Shown here in pieces: positions 34,594-44,623 of a stretch of 64,000 bases of DNA. Both the position numbers and the translations under genes were made by a program. The stretch is taken from NCBI GenBank assembly GCA_019116805.1, contig DXAV01000041.1:32994-96993 (forward strand), in the 5' to 3' direction. The notes under the pieces are model-generated. The model was not told where the DNA came from. It saw nothing but the letters and a program-made list of their open reading frames with translations, and searched no databases. Source of the stretch: Candidatus Bacteroides merdavium. Lineage in GTDB: Bacteria; Bacteroidota; Bacteroidia; Bacteroidales; Bacteroidaceae. Within the stretch, counting starts at the first letter, position 1. Every line of letters begins with the position of its first letter.

Positions 34594-37218
34594 TTAGAAC
34601 TCTTGTCCCAAAATGAAGTGGAACTGGCTTCCGCCATATGCGCTTGATCCGCGTACTTTGTCGAAACCGTATGCCCAGTCGATACCCATCATACCTACCA
34701 TCGGGAGGAAGATACGGACGCCGACACCAGCTGAACGTTTCAGTTCGAAGGGGTTAAAGTCGCTTACTTCCTGCCAAGCGTTACCGGCCTCGACGAAAGT
34801 CAAGGCATAGATACTAGTGCTAGTTTCAAGCATCAGCGGGTAGCGGAGCTCAAGGCCAAGGCGTGTGTAGGCATAACCTTCATTGCCATAGGAAGCCAAT
34901 GAACCGTTTTCATAACCACGTAGAGCAATAGTCTCGGTTGCGTAGTAAGAGTAACCGGTCATACCGTCGCCACCCACTTCGAAGGTACCAAACGGCGATT
35001 TTTTATATTTGTTGTAGTGCCCCAATAAACCGAATTCGACACGTCCCATGAGGACAGGCGTACGTTTTACATTATAGGGGTCCATCAACGGAATATATAC
35101 TTTCGATCTGAATTTCCATTTGTGGTATTCTACCCACTTGTGCATCTTGTTGATATCGTCTTGCTTGTTTTGGTTATACTTGCTATAATCGACACCGTCG
35201 AAGGCCGAGTAAGGCGGAGTGAACTGAACGGAGAGTGAAAATTCTGAACCTTGGCGCGGGTAAATCGGGTTATCGGTGGAGCTGCGCGAAAGGGTCAGGT
35301 TGACACTCAGGTCGTTACACTTACCATTAGTAACTGGGAAATATTGCCATTCTTTCAGAATGTAGCGTTGGTATGAAAATTCGGCGGTGAACTGGAAATA
35401 GTTGTCAGGCCAGTTCAGACGCTTACCGAACATGACGGCCAGACCATACATCTGAACCGACTTGTCGGGGTCGTAGTAATTCTCATAGTTGGTATAGTTA
35501 CCATAATTGTAGAGACCATAACCATACATGCCACTATAAAGGCTATTGTAATAGCTGTTGTAATAGGCATCGTTGTAGTAACGGCTACTGATATCAGTCT
35601 GGCGGGAATAGAAAGCCGAAACAGAGAAGGCATTCGGACGCTTGCCGCCGAACCATGGGTCGTAGAAGGATACACTATACGATTGGTAGTACCGGGCATT
35701 GGTCTGTCCACTGATGGTCAGCGTCTGGCCGTCTCCTTGGGGGAGAATACCTCGGTAGTTCTCACCTGGATGCAGAAGGTTGGCCAGTGAGAAGTTTGTA
35801 AATTTCAAACTCAGTTTACCGATAATACCAGTCTGTCCCCAACCAGCAGAGAATTCTACCTGGTCGTTAGCTTTTGAAACAAGCGGGAAACCTATGTCCA
35901 CTGTCCCGTCTTCTGGCCTCGGCTTGATGTCGGGTTGAAGCTGTTCGGGGTCGAAGTGTCCCATCTGCTGAATTTCACGAAGTGAGCGCATCAGTTCTTC
36001 GCGGCTGAAGAGTTGGCCGGGACGTGTAAACAGTTCGCGGCGCACTACGTTTTCATAAACGCGGTCATTACCGCTAATAATAATTTTGTTAATCGTCGCT
36101 TGCCTTCCTTCGTAGATACGCATTTCGAGGTCAATAGAGTCGCCTACGATGTTCACTTCTACGGGATCAAGGCTATAGAACAGGTAACCGTTGTTATAAT
36201 AGAGGTTTCCGATGGCATCGTCATCGGTAGAAATACGTTCTTCAAGTAACTTTTGATTGTAAACGTCACCTTTCTTCATGCGAAGCAGGTAGTTTAACTG
36301 TTCAGAAGGGTAAAGCGTATTTCCTACCCACGTCACGTTACGTAGATAGTATTTTTGGCCTTCTTCGATTTGCATATAAACGTTGACGGTCTTTTCGTCG
36401 TAAGGCGTTACGCTATCGACCACGATGATAGCATCGCGATAACCCAGTTCATTATATTTGTCAATGATGAGCTGTTTGTCAGCTTCGTAGTTTTCTTCTA
36501 CGAACTTCTTTGTGCGGAATAAGTTGAGCAGCTTACCTTTTTCGTTGGTCTTTTTCATCACGCGTTTCAGTTTCTTTGTCGTGATGGCCTTATTACCTTC
36601 AATGGTAATCTGATGTACTTTTACTTTCTCCTTCTTGTCGATTTCGATATCGATAATCACTTGATTCTCCTTCTTTTTATCATCCTTTTGGTTGATGATA
36701 ACTTCTGCGTTTTTAAAGCCTTTATCGTCGAAATAACGTTCTATCAGTGTCTTGGCGCGGTCTATCTGGTTAGGTGTTATCTGGTTACCTTTGATCATGC
36801 CGATTTTTGCTTCCAAGTCTTCGCGCTCGGATTTCTTGACACCGTGAAAGTTTATTTCTGATACACGCGGGCGCATTACCACGTGAATAGTAAGCCATAC
36901 TTTTTCTCCTTCCAATTTGTCACAGGTGATGGAGACATCTGAGAACAGACCATGGCGCCAATAGCGTTTACAGGCTTGTGTGATTTCTTCGCCAGGGATA
37001 GAAATTATTTGTCCTATGGAAAGGCCGGACAAGTTGATGATGACATAATCTTCGTAATTGTCAGCTCCTTCTACCTTGATTTCTGCTATTTCATATTTCT
37101 TTGGGGTGCCATAGAGTACAACGGGTTTTTCAGACTGGTTGTCTTGAGCAAAGGCTACAGGCAAACAACCGAGAAGGAGTAAGGCAGTTATGAATATGGA
37201 GAAGATACGATAATGCAT
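34594..37218 (-). CDS. bamA: Outer-membrane protein assembly factor BamA
   Basis: This 874-residue protein has a signal peptide (about 1-24), five POTRA domains (about 35-430) and a 16-strand Omp85 barrel. It inserts beta-barrel proteins into the outer membrane. The barrel contains GFPLVSKANDQVEFSAGWGQ, the lid-loop motif VRGSSAYGG near the end and a C-terminal aromatic FILGQEF. A barrel segment at residues about 543-586 is very rich in Tyr, Asn, Ser and Gly, probably an enlarged surface loop. It is co-directional with uppS and the two skp genes. Confidence 0.96.
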   Translation of the reverse strand: MHYRIFSIFITALLLLGCLPVAFAQDNQSEKPVVLYGTPKKYEIAEIKVEGADNYEDYVIINLSGLSIGQIISIPGEEITQACKRYWRHGLFSDVSITCDKLEGEKVWLTIHVVMRPRVSEINFHGVKKSEREDLEAKIGMIKGNQITPNQIDRAKTLIERYFDDKGFKNAEVIINQKDDKKKENQVIIDIEIDKKEKVKVHQITIEGNKAITTKKLKRVMKKTNEKGKLLNLFRTKKFVEENYEADKQLIIDKYNELGYRDAIIVVDSVTPYDEKTVNVYMQIEEGQKYYLRNVTWVGNTLYPSEQLNYLLRMKKGDVYNQKLLEERISTDDDAIGNLYYNNGYLFYSLDPVEVNIVGDSIDLEMRIYEGRQATINKIIISGNDRVYENVVRRELFTRPGQLFSREELMRSLREIQQMGHFDPEQLQPDIKPRPEDGTVDIGFPLVSKANDQVEFSAGWGQTGIIGKLSLKFTNFSLANLLHPGENYRGILPQGDGQTLTISGQTNARYYQSYSVSFYDPWFGGKRPNAFSVSAFYSRQTDISSRYYNDAYYNSYYNSLYSGMYGYGLYNYGNYTNYENYYDPDKSVQMYGLAVMFGKRLNWPDNYFQFTAEFSYQRYILKEWQYFPVTNGKCNDLSVNLTLSRSSTDNPIYPRQGSEFSLSVQFTPPYSAFDGVDYSKYNQNKQDDINKMHKWVEYHKWKFRSKVYIPLMDPYNVKRTPVLMGRVEFGLLGHYNKYKKSPFGTFEVGGDGMTGYSYYATETIALRGYENGSLASYGNEGYAYTRLGLELRYPLMLETSTSIYALTFVEAGNAWQEVSDFNPFELKRSAGVGVRIFLPMVGMMGIDWAYGFDKVRGSSAYGGSQFHFILGQEF

Positions 37219-37252
37219 TATTTCACTGATTACAGATTACTATTTTATTGTT

Positions 37253-37987
37253 TCAACAAATTTGTTCACTGGTTTTCCCAAATCGCCTTTCGCGTTTCTG
37301 GTAATCACAAATGGCACGACAAAGTTCCTCTTCATGGAAATCGGGCCAATAGGTGTCACAGAAATAAAGTTCCGAATAAGCGCATTGCCATAGTAGATAG
37401 TTACTTAGCCGGATTTCTCCACCTGTACGTATCAGGAGGTCTGGGTCAGGCATGAAACTGGTGGCCAGGTGTTGGCTGATGGTATGGTCATTGATATCTT
37501 CGGGCGACAGGATACCTGTTTTAATTTTTTCGGCTATCTCGCGGGTGGCTTCAGTCAGTTCCCAGCGAGAGGAGTAGCTTAGAGCCAGAACCAGACACAT
37601 ACCGGTGTTGGCCGATGTGTGTTCGATACACTCGTTCAAACGGTCTTGCACGTTGGCAGGCAATTTGGCGATATCTCCTATTACACGGAAACTGATGTTG
37701 TTCTTCATGAACGTTTCTTCCTCGATAGAGTCGAATAGCAATCCCATCAATGCTGCGATTTCCGTTTCGGGACGATTCCAGTTTTCAGTGGAGAAGGTAT
37801 AGAGTGTCAGATATTTGACCCCTAGTCTTGCGGCCTCTTCGGCGATGATGTGCACGGTTTCTGCACCAGCCTGATGGCCGAAGCTGCGTTCATGTCCGCG
37901 TTGCTTTGCCCATCGGCCATTGCCGTCCATGATGATGGCTACGTGCTGTGGCACCCGTTCAAGGTCGATTTGTTCTCTATATGACAT
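37253..37987 (-). CDS. uppS: Isoprenyl transferase (undecaprenyl diphosphate synthase)
   Basis: This 244-residue cis-prenyltransferase makes the lipid carrier for peptidoglycan and surface glycans. The catalytic motif is [20 protein letters not shown] (with the essential Asp), followed by [18 protein letters not shown] and the C-terminal [19 protein letters not shown]. It is 34 bp upstream of bamA and 19 bp after a DUF6242 lipoprotein gene, so the run probably forms one envelope operon. Confidence 0.97.
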   Translation of the reverse strand: MSYREQIDLERVPQHVAIIMDGNGRWAKQRGHERSFGHQAGAETVHIIAEEAARLGVKYLTLYTFSTENWNRPETEIAALMGLLFDSIEEETFMKNNISFRVIGDIAKLPANVQDRLNECIEHTSANTGMCLVLALSYSSRWELTEATREIAEKIKTGILSPEDINDHTISQHLATSFMPDPDLLIRTGGEIRLSNYLLWQCAYSELYFCDTYWPDFHEEELCRAICDYQKRERRFGKTSEQIC

Positions 37988-38006
37988 CTTTAAAATAAAA
38001 AGCGAA

Positions 38007-39323
38007 TTAGTACTTTTTTAATTTGTTGAGGCACCCACGCCAAACTTCGTTCGTGCTCCCACCCCATATAATCCAAATAAAGTTGTTCGGATCTACCGTG
38101 ATGGTATATGAAGTTCCCTTGGATGTGAATTCCTTGGGGAAAACAAATTTCTTTTCCGTCTTTTCCCAGGCAATACCACCTGTAGCTGATTTGTAGAAGG
38201 CTTCCAGCTTATCTCCCATAATGTAAAGGGCATCGTCGTAGTAGATGATATGCGGTGTCGCCAGGCCTGGACAATGCGAAGCAGTGTTGGTGCTCAAGTC
38301 GGCCCAGCCGTGGCCGCCCATGGATGACCAAGGTACTGTCTGTTCATTGTCGGCCTGCGGCATGCTGCCTACCAGGAAAGCTTTGTTTAAGCCGTTCGAG
38401 GTAATCTGGGTGCAGGCCGAATAGTTGTCGATAGGGAATCCCTCTGGTACTTCTTCGTGTTGCTCCCATGTCGTACCGTCAGTTGTATAGAAGTAGTTCT
38501 TTCCGTCAGTTTCATTTTTCAGGATGGCGTTCAGCAGGGCTGGGGTGGCACTGATTTCGTTGGCAGGGAAGGATGTCAGCAGGCTTACGACATGACCGCT
38601 CAGGTTTTCTTGCTTCTGCCAATCAATGCCATTTGCCGAGGAATAAACATCTCCGCTTTCTGTGTTCACCCATAGATTTTCCAGAAAATTGGTCAGGGTA
38701 CTGAGCTTTACATTTGCCGGCAGGTTGGGCGTGATGCTTTGCCAATTATATTCGTTGGGGACAATGGATGTTTTGTAGCCGGCATTGGAAGCATTGTAAA
38801 CGAACAATGTATTGTTCAGAACAATAGATTTCAGTCCCTGCTCTGTGCTTGTGAGGGCAGGTGCCGAGTCCATCTTATGCCACACTAGTGAGTCTGGATC
38901 TTCCTTGTGTACGTTGATAATCAGGTGATATTCGCGTTTGGTAATACCGTCGGAGGCCATTACCCTGAATGTCATGCCCGGCGATGCATTCATGGCCGGC
39001 AGCAGGTTCTGATAGTTTTCGATGTCCAGCAATGTATCGGGGGTGCCTGACATGACAACACCGCTCATTGTGGTCAGGGTCGTTATTTTGATACTGTCAA
39101 TAATGGTGTCCGCACTCATCGGAAGGGAGTCGCGGTTGTAAATGAGCCTTTGTATTTGGTCTATCTCGAATTTATAGCTTTCGCCGTAAATGGTATCGAG
39201 TTCGAATGCATGAATCGTTGCATCGGTGCTGAATTCATAGTTGTTATCTGAGTCCAGACACGAACTGATGGCAATTGATACGATGAGAAAACTTATGATG
39301 ATGGATAAAAACTTCAGTCTCAT
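38007..39323 (-). CDS. DUF6242-type surface lipoprotein, function unknown
   Basis: This 438-residue lipoprotein has lipobox SIAISSC (Cys22) followed by LDSDN, a Bacteroidetes surface-export-type sequence. The N-terminal ~135 residues look like a cadherin-like or Ig-like beta-sandwich ([20 protein letters not shown]). The remainder has repeated W/Y-rich blades ([40 protein letters not shown]) suggesting a beta-propeller. I recognise it as the DUF6242 group of Bacteroidales. A TATTTTTG -7 element sits about 30 bp upstream. It precedes uppS directly, but that gives no clear functional hint. Confidence 0.75.
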   Translation of the reverse strand: MRLKFLSIIISFLIVSIAISSCLDSDNNYEFSTDATIHAFELDTIYGESYKFEIDQIQRLIYNRDSLPMSADTIIDSIKITTLTTMSGVVMSGTPDTLLDIENYQNLLPAMNASPGMTFRVMASDGITKREYHLIINVHKEDPDSLVWHKMDSAPALTSTEQGLKSIVLNNTLFVYNASNAGYKTSIVPNEYNWQSITPNLPANVKLSTLTNFLENLWVNTESGDVYSSANGIDWQKQENLSGHVVSLLTSFPANEISATPALLNAILKNETDGKNYFYTTDGTTWEQHEEVPEGFPIDNYSACTQITSNGLNKAFLVGSMPQADNEQTVPWSSMGGHGWADLSTNTASHCPGLATPHIIYYDDALYIMGDKLEAFYKSATGGIAWEKTEKKFVFPKEFTSKGTSYTITVDPNNFIWIIWGGSTNEVWRGCLNKLKKY

Positions 39324-39350
39324 TGGCTATTATATTGTTTATTCAAGCTG

Positions 39351-39358
39351 CAAAAATA
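39351..39358 (-). promoter_or_regulatory. -7 element upstream of DUF6242-uppS-bamA-skp run
   Basis: TATTTTTG on the minus strand, 28 bp upstream of the DUF6242 start codon. Confidence 0.65.
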
Positions 39359-39457
39359 GGAACATTTTTTTCTATAAATACCTTTGGAGGGAAGTTTTAT
39401 ATAAAATTATAGATAATATGGGGCTTTTTGTCGATTAAATGGTTCAATTTACAGCCA

Positions 39458-40483
39458 TTAGGAGTCCTTTGGCGCAGGAATGTCTGTTGAAGGAAGTAAT
39501 TTTTCCTGTGTGAAGTAATGGCGGTATCCATGCCCGAAGTGGCATTCCCTCTGGTAAGGGATTTGGGCGGATAGGATAGGAGCTTTCACGCCGTTACCTA
39601 ATATCTGGGAGGATTCTTCCACCACGACCTCATCCCACAGACCTGCATCGATGAACGACTGGAGTAATCGGCTTCCACCTTCCACCAGCAGGGATTGTAA
39701 CTGGCGGTCGTATAAATCTTTCATGATTTCAGGTAAGGACTCTTGTGTGTACACCAAGGTTGGTTGCGAGCCATCGAACAGATGAAGGTGTTGAGGCAGA
39801 CGGTGGTGGCGGTCGATGGTGACACGTACGGGAGAGGAACCATACCAATGACGTACGTTCAAGCAGGGATTGTCGAGCAGGGCTGTGTCGGTACCTACGA
39901 GGATGGCAGCGTGCTCCGCCCGTTTCTTGTGTACCAACATGGCGGTCAAGGGGTTGGAGAGGATTGCGGGAGTACCGTTTGTACGCTTGCGGTCAATAAA
40001 TCCGTCGGCAGACTCGGCCCATTTCAGGGTGATATAGGGACGTTGGCGGGTGTGGAATGTGATGAAGCGGCGGATGAGGTCGCGACATTCTTCCTCTAAT
40101 ACGCCTACGATAACTTCCCGACCGGCGTTGCGCAGCTTCTGTATGCCCCGTCCTGCTACTTTAGCGAAAGGGTCCTGGCATCCGATGACGATGCGTGGTA
40201 TCTGCTTCTCTACAATCAGGTCGGCACAAGGAGGTGTCTTCCCATAGTGGGCGCAAGGTTCCAGGCTGACGTAGATCGTGGCTTCTTTCAGTAAAGCTGG
40301 ATTTTTGACGGAGCGGATAGCGTTCACTTCGGCATGTGCCTGTCCGCAGCGCACGTGGTAGCCTTCACCGATGATGCGTCCGCCATGTACGATGACCGCT
40401 CCCACCATCGGGTTGGGTGCAGTGTTACAAAGTCCGTTGCGGGCCAATTGGATGCAGCGCCGCATGTATTTTTCGTCTTCCAT
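39458..40483 (-). CDS. ribD: Bifunctional riboflavin deaminase/reductase RibD
   Basis: This 341-residue enzyme catalyses the second and third steps of riboflavin synthesis. The N-terminal deaminase (about 1-145) has the zinc motifs HAEVNAIRS and EPCAHYGKTPPCADLI. The C-terminal reductase (about 150-335) has RPYITLKWAESADGFIDRK and LLVEGGSRLLQSFIDAGLWD. It is divergent from prmC across a 70-bp gap. No FMN riboswitch is visible upstream. The other rib genes are not in this window. Confidence 0.96.
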   Translation of the reverse strand: MEDEKYMRRCIQLARNGLCNTAPNPMVGAVIVHGGRIIGEGYHVRCGQAHAEVNAIRSVKNPALLKEATIYVSLEPCAHYGKTPPCADLIVEKQIPRIVIGCQDPFAKVAGRGIQKLRNAGREVIVGVLEEECRDLIRRFITFHTRQRPYITLKWAESADGFIDRKRTNGTPAILSNPLTAMLVHKKRAEHAAILVGTDTALLDNPCLNVRHWYGSSPVRVTIDRHHRLPQHLHLFDGSQPTLVYTQESLPEIMKDLYDRQLQSLLVEGGSRLLQSFIDAGLWDEVVVEESSQILGNGVKAPILSAQIPYQRECHFGHGYRHYFTQEKLLPSTDIPAPKDS

Positions 40484-40509
40484 ATCTTTCCTTTTTATGG
40501 GATAATGTG

Positions 40510-40517
40510 TATTTTTG
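40510..40517 (+). promoter_or_regulatory. -7 element of prmC-recX promoter
   Basis: TATTTTTG on the plus strand, 35 bp before the prmC ATG in the divergent ribD/prmC gap. Confidence 0.65.
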
Positions 40518-40552
40518 CGGTTTAGTTCCGAGAACCTGTTTCTTACTATTAT

Positions 40553-41389
40553 ATGAATAAGACCATTGCCTATATCCGTAGCCGCCTTCAGCCCTATTAT
40601 CCGGCTGAGGAAGTCGCCGCCCTTTCGCGTGTCGTGTGTTGCGACCTGCTGGGACAGGCCCCTGTGGACTATTACCTGGGCAAAGATATGGTTTTATCTC
40701 CAAAAAAAAAACAGGAACTGGAAGACATTCTGTTGCGCCTGTCGCGATTTGAGCCTTTACAATACATTGAAGGCCGTGCTGTTTTCCTTGGGAGAGAGTT
40801 TCAAGTGGCCCCTGGGGTGCTCATTCCCCGTCCCGAGACGGAAGAACTGGTAGAGCTGATGCTGAAGGAAATTCCTTCGGATGCGCGGATATTGGATGTC
40901 GGCACGGGAAGCGGATGCATTGCCGTTTCGCTGGCCAAGGAACTGCCCCATGCCTCGGTGACGGCTTGGGATGTGTCGCCTGAAGCTCTTTGTGTTGCGC
41001 GTGCCAATGCTTGCAAGCTTCAGGCTGAGGTGCGTTTTGTGGAGTGCGATGTGCTTACTTATTTGCCAGATACGGATGAGCGTTACGATGTCATTGTGAG
41101 TAATCCGCCCTATATCACTGAGTCCGAGAAATGCGATATGGAGCCAAATGTACTCCAGTGGGAACCCTCCCTCGCCCTGTTCGTGCCTGACGATGACCCC
41201 TTGCGTTTCTATCGTCGCATTGCCGCTTTAGGGTGCACAATGCTGAACGAAGGTGGAAGACTATACTTCGAAATCAACCGCTCCATGGGGAGTGGAATGG
41301 AAGAGATGCTCATTGAAATGGATTATGTCAATGTGCGTGTGATGAAAGACTTGTCACAAAATGACCGTTTTGTAATTGCTGAAAAATGA
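40553..41389 (+). CDS. prmC: Peptide chain release factor N5-glutamine methyltransferase
   Basis: This 278-residue SAM-dependent methyltransferase modifies the GGQ glutamine of release factors. It has the SAM motif ILDVGTGSGCIAVSLAKELP and the substrate motif IVSNPPYITESE (NPPY). The N-terminal helical domain (about 1-90) positions the release factor. Its stop overlaps the recX start by four bases (ATGA). The divergent ribD lies upstream. Confidence 0.95.
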   Translation: MNKTIAYIRSRLQPYYPAEEVAALSRVVCCDLLGQAPVDYYLGKDMVLSPKKKQELEDILLRLSRFEPLQYIEGRAVFLGREFQVAPGVLIPRPETEELVELMLKEIPSDARILDVGTGSGCIAVSLAKELPHASVTAWDVSPEALCVARANACKLQAEVRFVECDVLTYLPDTDERYDVIVSNPPYITESEKCDMEPNVLQWEPSLALFVPDDDPLRFYRRIAALGCTMLNEGGRLYFEINRSMGSGMEEMLIEMDYVNVRVMKDLSQNDRFVIAEK

Positions 41390-41865
41390 AGAACGAGAAA
41401 ATCGATGCAAAGGAGGCGTTGGCTCGCCTCTCAGCCTATTGTTCGGTAGCGGAGCGTTGCCGGGCGGATGTGGAGGAAAAACTGTTTCGCTGGGGTTTGG
41501 ACAGTGATGCAGTGGAAAGCATCGTTTTAGCCTTGGAAAAAGACCGCTTTCTGGATGAAAAAAGATATTGTTGTGCTTTCATTCGCGACAAGTACCTTTT
41601 TGCCCGTTGGGGAAGGGTGAAGATCGGGCAGGCGTTGAGAGCCAAGCATATCGCGTCGGACGTCTATGCTCCGCTGCTGGATGAAGTGGTCGAGGAGAGT
41701 GATTATCTTTCTGGTCTCCGTGCTCTGCTGGCTTCCAAACGCAGGAGCATCCGTGCGGCCAATACCCGTGAAATGGAGGGTAAGCTCATACGTTTTGCTT
41801 TAGGACGTGGATTTGAAATGGATGATATACGCCGCTGTATGGACATTTCAGAAGAAAATGAGTAG
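41386..41865 (+). CDS. recX: RecX-family regulatory protein
   Basis: This 159-residue all-alpha protein has the RecX three-helix repeats: AYCSVAERCRADVEEKLFRW, ALEKDRFLDEKRYCCAFIRD and the later IRFALGRGFEMDDIRRCMDI. RecX proteins bind RecA filaments and limit their activity. The gene overlaps prmC, not recA, as is common in Bacteroidales. Length is typical. Confidence 0.88.
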   Translation: MKNEKIDAKEALARLSAYCSVAERCRADVEEKLFRWGLDSDAVESIVLALEKDRFLDEKRYCCAFIRDKYLFARWGRVKIGQALRAKHIASDVYAPLLDEVVEESDYLSGLRALLASKRRSIRAANTREMEGKLIRFALGRGFEMDDIRRCMDISEENE

Positions 41866-41916
41866 ATTGGCAAAAAAATATGTACCTATTCTTTTTCTAT
41901 TTTCATTCCGATTACG

Positions 41917-41924
41917 TACTTTTG
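41917..41924 (+). promoter_or_regulatory. -7 element of pyrE promoter
   Basis: TACTTTTG, 30 bp upstream of the pyrE ATG. Confidence 0.65.
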
Positions 41925-41954
41925 TACCATATTTGACCATAATAGGAGTTCGCT

Positions 41955-42593
41955 ATGAGAAATTTAGAAAAATTGTTTGCAGAGAAGTTGCTGAAAATTA
42001 AAGCAGTAAAGATCCAACCAGCCAATCCTTTCACATGGGCTTCCGGATGGAAATCCCCTTTCTATTGCGATAACCGCAAAACTCTCTCTTATCCTTCTCT
42101 TCGCAATTTTGTAAAGATTGAAATAACACGACTGATTTTGGAACGTTTCGGACAGGTAGATGCTATCGCCGGAGTTGCTACGGGAGCTATCCCGCAGGGT
42201 GCTTTGGTGGCTGATGCACTGAACCTTCCGTTTGTATATGTACGCTCTACGCCTAAGGATCATGGATTGGAGAACTTGATCGAGGGTGAGCTTCGTCCGG
42301 GTATGAAGGTTGTTGTCGTTGAAGACCTTATCTCGACTGGTGGTAGCAGCTTGAAAGCTGTTGAGGCCATTCGTCGTGACGGTTGTGAGGTCATCGGTAT
42401 GGTAGCATCTTATACTTATGGATTTCCTGTTGCTGAAAAAGCTTTTAAGGAAGCTAAAGTGCCTTTGGTGACATTGACCAATTATGAGGCAGTTCTCGAA
42501 GTAGCCTTACGTACCGGTTATATTGAAGACGGTGATATTCCTACGCTGGATGAATGGAGAAAAGATCCTGCGCATTGGGATGCCGGAAAGTAA
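41955..42593 (+). CDS. pyrE: Orotate phosphoribosyltransferase
   Basis: This 212-residue type-I phosphoribosyltransferase makes OMP from orotate and PRPP in pyrimidine synthesis. The PRPP motif is MKVVVVEDLISTGGSSLKAV, and the flexible loop region FVYVRSTPKDHGLENLIEG is intact. It has its own promoter and a terminator 30-70 bp after the stop. Confidence 0.97.
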   Translation: MRNLEKLFAEKLLKIKAVKIQPANPFTWASGWKSPFYCDNRKTLSYPSLRNFVKIEITRLILERFGQVDAIAGVATGAIPQGALVADALNLPFVYVRSTPKDHGLENLIEGELRPGMKVVVVEDLISTGGSSLKAVEAIRRDGCEVIGMVASYTYGFPVAEKAFKEAKVPLVTLTNYEAVLEVALRTGYIEDGDIPTLDEWRKDPAHWDAGK

Positions 42594-42623
42594 ATATTCT
42601 TGTTTTATGGCAATAATTTAAGG

Positions 42624-42665
42624 GAAGAACTGTTCGGACAATCGTGCCCGGATAGTTCTTTTTTG
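42624..42665 (+). terminator. Terminator of pyrE
   Basis: Stem AAGAACTgTTCGG with CCGGAtAGTTCTT followed by six T. Confidence 0.82.
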
Positions 42666-42686
42666 CCTTTAAAGAACTGAAAGTTT

Positions 42687-43097
42687 ATGACGAAATTTGA
42701 GAGTGGAGTAAAGGTGATTTCCGCCTCCCAAAGCGCCGTTTACGGCAAATTGTCAGATTTGAGCAATCTGGAAAAAATCAAGGACCGCCTGCCCGAAGAC
42801 AAGGTGAAGAACCTGTCGTTCACGGCAGATACCCTTAGTGTCGAAGTGCCCCCCGTGGGAACCATTACGCTGGAGATTGTCGAACGCGACCCCGAGAAGT
42901 GCATCAAGTTCGGCACCACCACTTCACCGCTGCCCTTCAACCTGTGGATACAGATTGTGCCCACGGGCGAGGCTGAGTGCAAGATGAAACTCACTATAGG
43001 TATGGAACTCAATCCCTTCATGAAAGCCATGGTGCAGAAGCCCCTGCAGGAAGGACTGGAAAAGATGGCCGACATGCTGGCCCTGATACAATATTAA
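42687..43097 (+). CDS. SRPBCC-family (polyketide cyclase/START-like) protein
   Basis: This 136-residue soluble protein has the START-like pattern: N-terminal FESGVKVISASQSAVYGKLS, central strands with ITLEIVERDPEKCIKFGTTT and a long C-terminal helix (MKAMVQKPLQEGLEKMADML). Such folds bind small hydrophobic ligands; the ligand is unknown. It is 25 bp upstream of argH and shares its G/C-ending codon usage, so the two are probably cotranscribed. Confidence 0.8.
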   Translation: MTKFESGVKVISASQSAVYGKLSDLSNLEKIKDRLPEDKVKNLSFTADTLSVEVPPVGTITLEIVERDPEKCIKFGTTTSPLPFNLWIQIVPTGEAECKMKLTIGMELNPFMKAMVQKPLQEGLEKMADMLALIQY

Positions 43098-43122
43098 CCG
43101 TTTTGTGAGGAGGAAAAGAGAC

Positions 43123-44466
43123 ATGGCACAGAAACTTTGGGAAAAATCAGTACAAGTAAACAAGGATATCGAGCGCTTCACCGTGGGGCGCGACCGTGAA
43201 ATGGACCTCTACCTGGCCAAGCACGACGTGCTGGGCTCCATGGCCCACATCACCATGCTCCAGAGCATCGGGTTGCTCGAGAAGGCCGAGCTGGAGCAGC
43301 TCCTGGCCGAGCTGAAGCAGATCTATGCCCTGGCCGAGCGGGGCGAGTTCGTCATCGAAGACGGCGTCGAGGATGTCCATTCGCAGGTAGAGCTCATGCT
43401 TACCCGCAAGCTGGGCGACGTGGGCAAGAAGATACATAGCGGCCGTTCGCGCAACGACCAGGTGTTGCTCGACCTCAAGCTCTTCACCCGCGAGCAGATC
43501 AAGGACATCGCCCTGGCCGTCGAGCAGCTCTTCGGCGTGCTCATCCGCCAGAGTGATCGCTACAAGGATGTCCTCATGCCCGGCTATACCCACTTGCAGA
43601 TAGCTATGCCCTCGTCCTTCGGCCTGTGGTTCGGCGCCTATGCCGAGAGCCTCGTGGACGACATGATGTTCCTGCAAGCTGCTTTCCGCATGTGCAACCG
43701 CAATCCCCTCGGTTCGGCTGCTGGCTATGGCTCGTCTTTCCCTCTCGACCGTACGATGACCACCCGTCTGCTGGGCTTCGACTCGATGAACTACAACGTC
43801 GTTTATGCGCAGATGGGGCGCGGCAAGATGGAGCGTAACGTGGCTTTCGCTTTGGCTACCATTGCCGGTACCTTGTCCAAGCTGGCTTTCGATGCCTGCT
43901 TGTTCAATAGTCAGAACTTTGGCTTCGTCAAACTGCCCGACGAGTGCACCACCGGTTCCAGCATCATGCCCCACAAGAAGAACCCCGATGTCTTCGAGCT
44001 GACCCGTGCCAAGTGCAACAAACTCCAGTCGCTGCCCCAACAGATTATGATGATTGCCAATAACCTGCCCTCGGGCTACTTCCGTGACCTGCAGATTATC
44101 AAGGAAGTCTTCCTACCCGCCTTCCAGGAACTGAAAGACTGCCTGCAGATGACTACCTACATCATGAACGAAATCAAGGTGAACGACCATATTCTGGATG
44201 ACGACCGCTATTCGCTCATCTTCAGTGTGGAAGAAGTCAACCGTCTGGCGCGCGAAGGCATGCCCTTCCGCGATGCCTACAAGAAGGTGGGACTCGATAT
44301 TGAAGCCGGTCGTTTCACCCCCTGTAAGGAAGTGCACCATACCCATGAAGGCAGCATCGGCAATCTGTGCAACGATCGCATTGTCCAGTTGATGGAACAA
44401 CTTGTAGAGGGCTTTAACTTCTCCACGATGGAGCAGGCCGAAAAAGCTTTGCTGGGACGAGACTAA
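43123..44466 (+). CDS. argH: Argininosuccinate lyase
   Basis: This 447-residue enzyme of the fumarase/aspartase family splits argininosuccinate into arginine and fumarate. The signature is TGSSIMPHKKNPDVFELTR, and SGRSRNDQVLLDLKL and MPGYTHLQIAMPSSFGLWF match the family. ATG at 43123, preceded by AGGAGG-like bases, is chosen over 43105. It is 9-12 kb from argG and the rest of the arg operon. A good terminator follows. Confidence 0.97.
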   Translation: MAQKLWEKSVQVNKDIERFTVGRDREMDLYLAKHDVLGSMAHITMLQSIGLLEKAELEQLLAELKQIYALAERGEFVIEDGVEDVHSQVELMLTRKLGDVGKKIHSGRSRNDQVLLDLKLFTREQIKDIALAVEQLFGVLIRQSDRYKDVLMPGYTHLQIAMPSSFGLWFGAYAESLVDDMMFLQAAFRMCNRNPLGSAAGYGSSFPLDRTMTTRLLGFDSMNYNVVYAQMGRGKMERNVAFALATIAGTLSKLAFDACLFNSQNFGFVKLPDECTTGSSIMPHKKNPDVFELTRAKCNKLQSLPQQIMMIANNLPSGYFRDLQIIKEVFLPAFQELKDCLQMTTYIMNEIKVNDHILDDDRYSLIFSVEEVNRLAREGMPFRDAYKKVGLDIEAGRFTPCKEVHHTHEGSIGNLCNDRIVQLMEQLVEGFNFSTMEQAEKALLGRD

Positions 44467-44507
44467 AGTCAGTGCCTGTTCAGTCCCGATGTTAGCATAA
44501 TAGAAGA

Positions 44508-44557
44508 GAGGAGGTTTTCTGTGGTGATGAGTTTCTTGCAGGAAACCTTCTTTTTTT
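44508..44557 (+). terminator. Terminator of argH
   Basis: GAGGTTTTC...GGAAACCTTC hairpin with a T7 run. Confidence 0.78.
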
Positions 44558-44567
44558 GTGTCAAAAG

Positions 44568-44599
44568 TTTGGCTGTAATGTCGAAACTGCTTATCTTTG
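44568..44599 (+). promoter_or_regulatory. Promoter of tRNA pair
   Basis: TTTG (44568-44571) and TATCTTTG (44592-44599) are spaced by 20 bp, close to the Bacteroides -33/-7 ideal, 25 bp before tRNA-Gly. Confidence 0.8.
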
Positions 44600-44623
44600 C
44601 ACCCGTTCTTTCGGACGCAATCT

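Noticed and set aside
40484..40552. FMN riboswitch before ribD
   Set aside because: The 69-bp divergent gap is too short and lacks conserved RFN elements.
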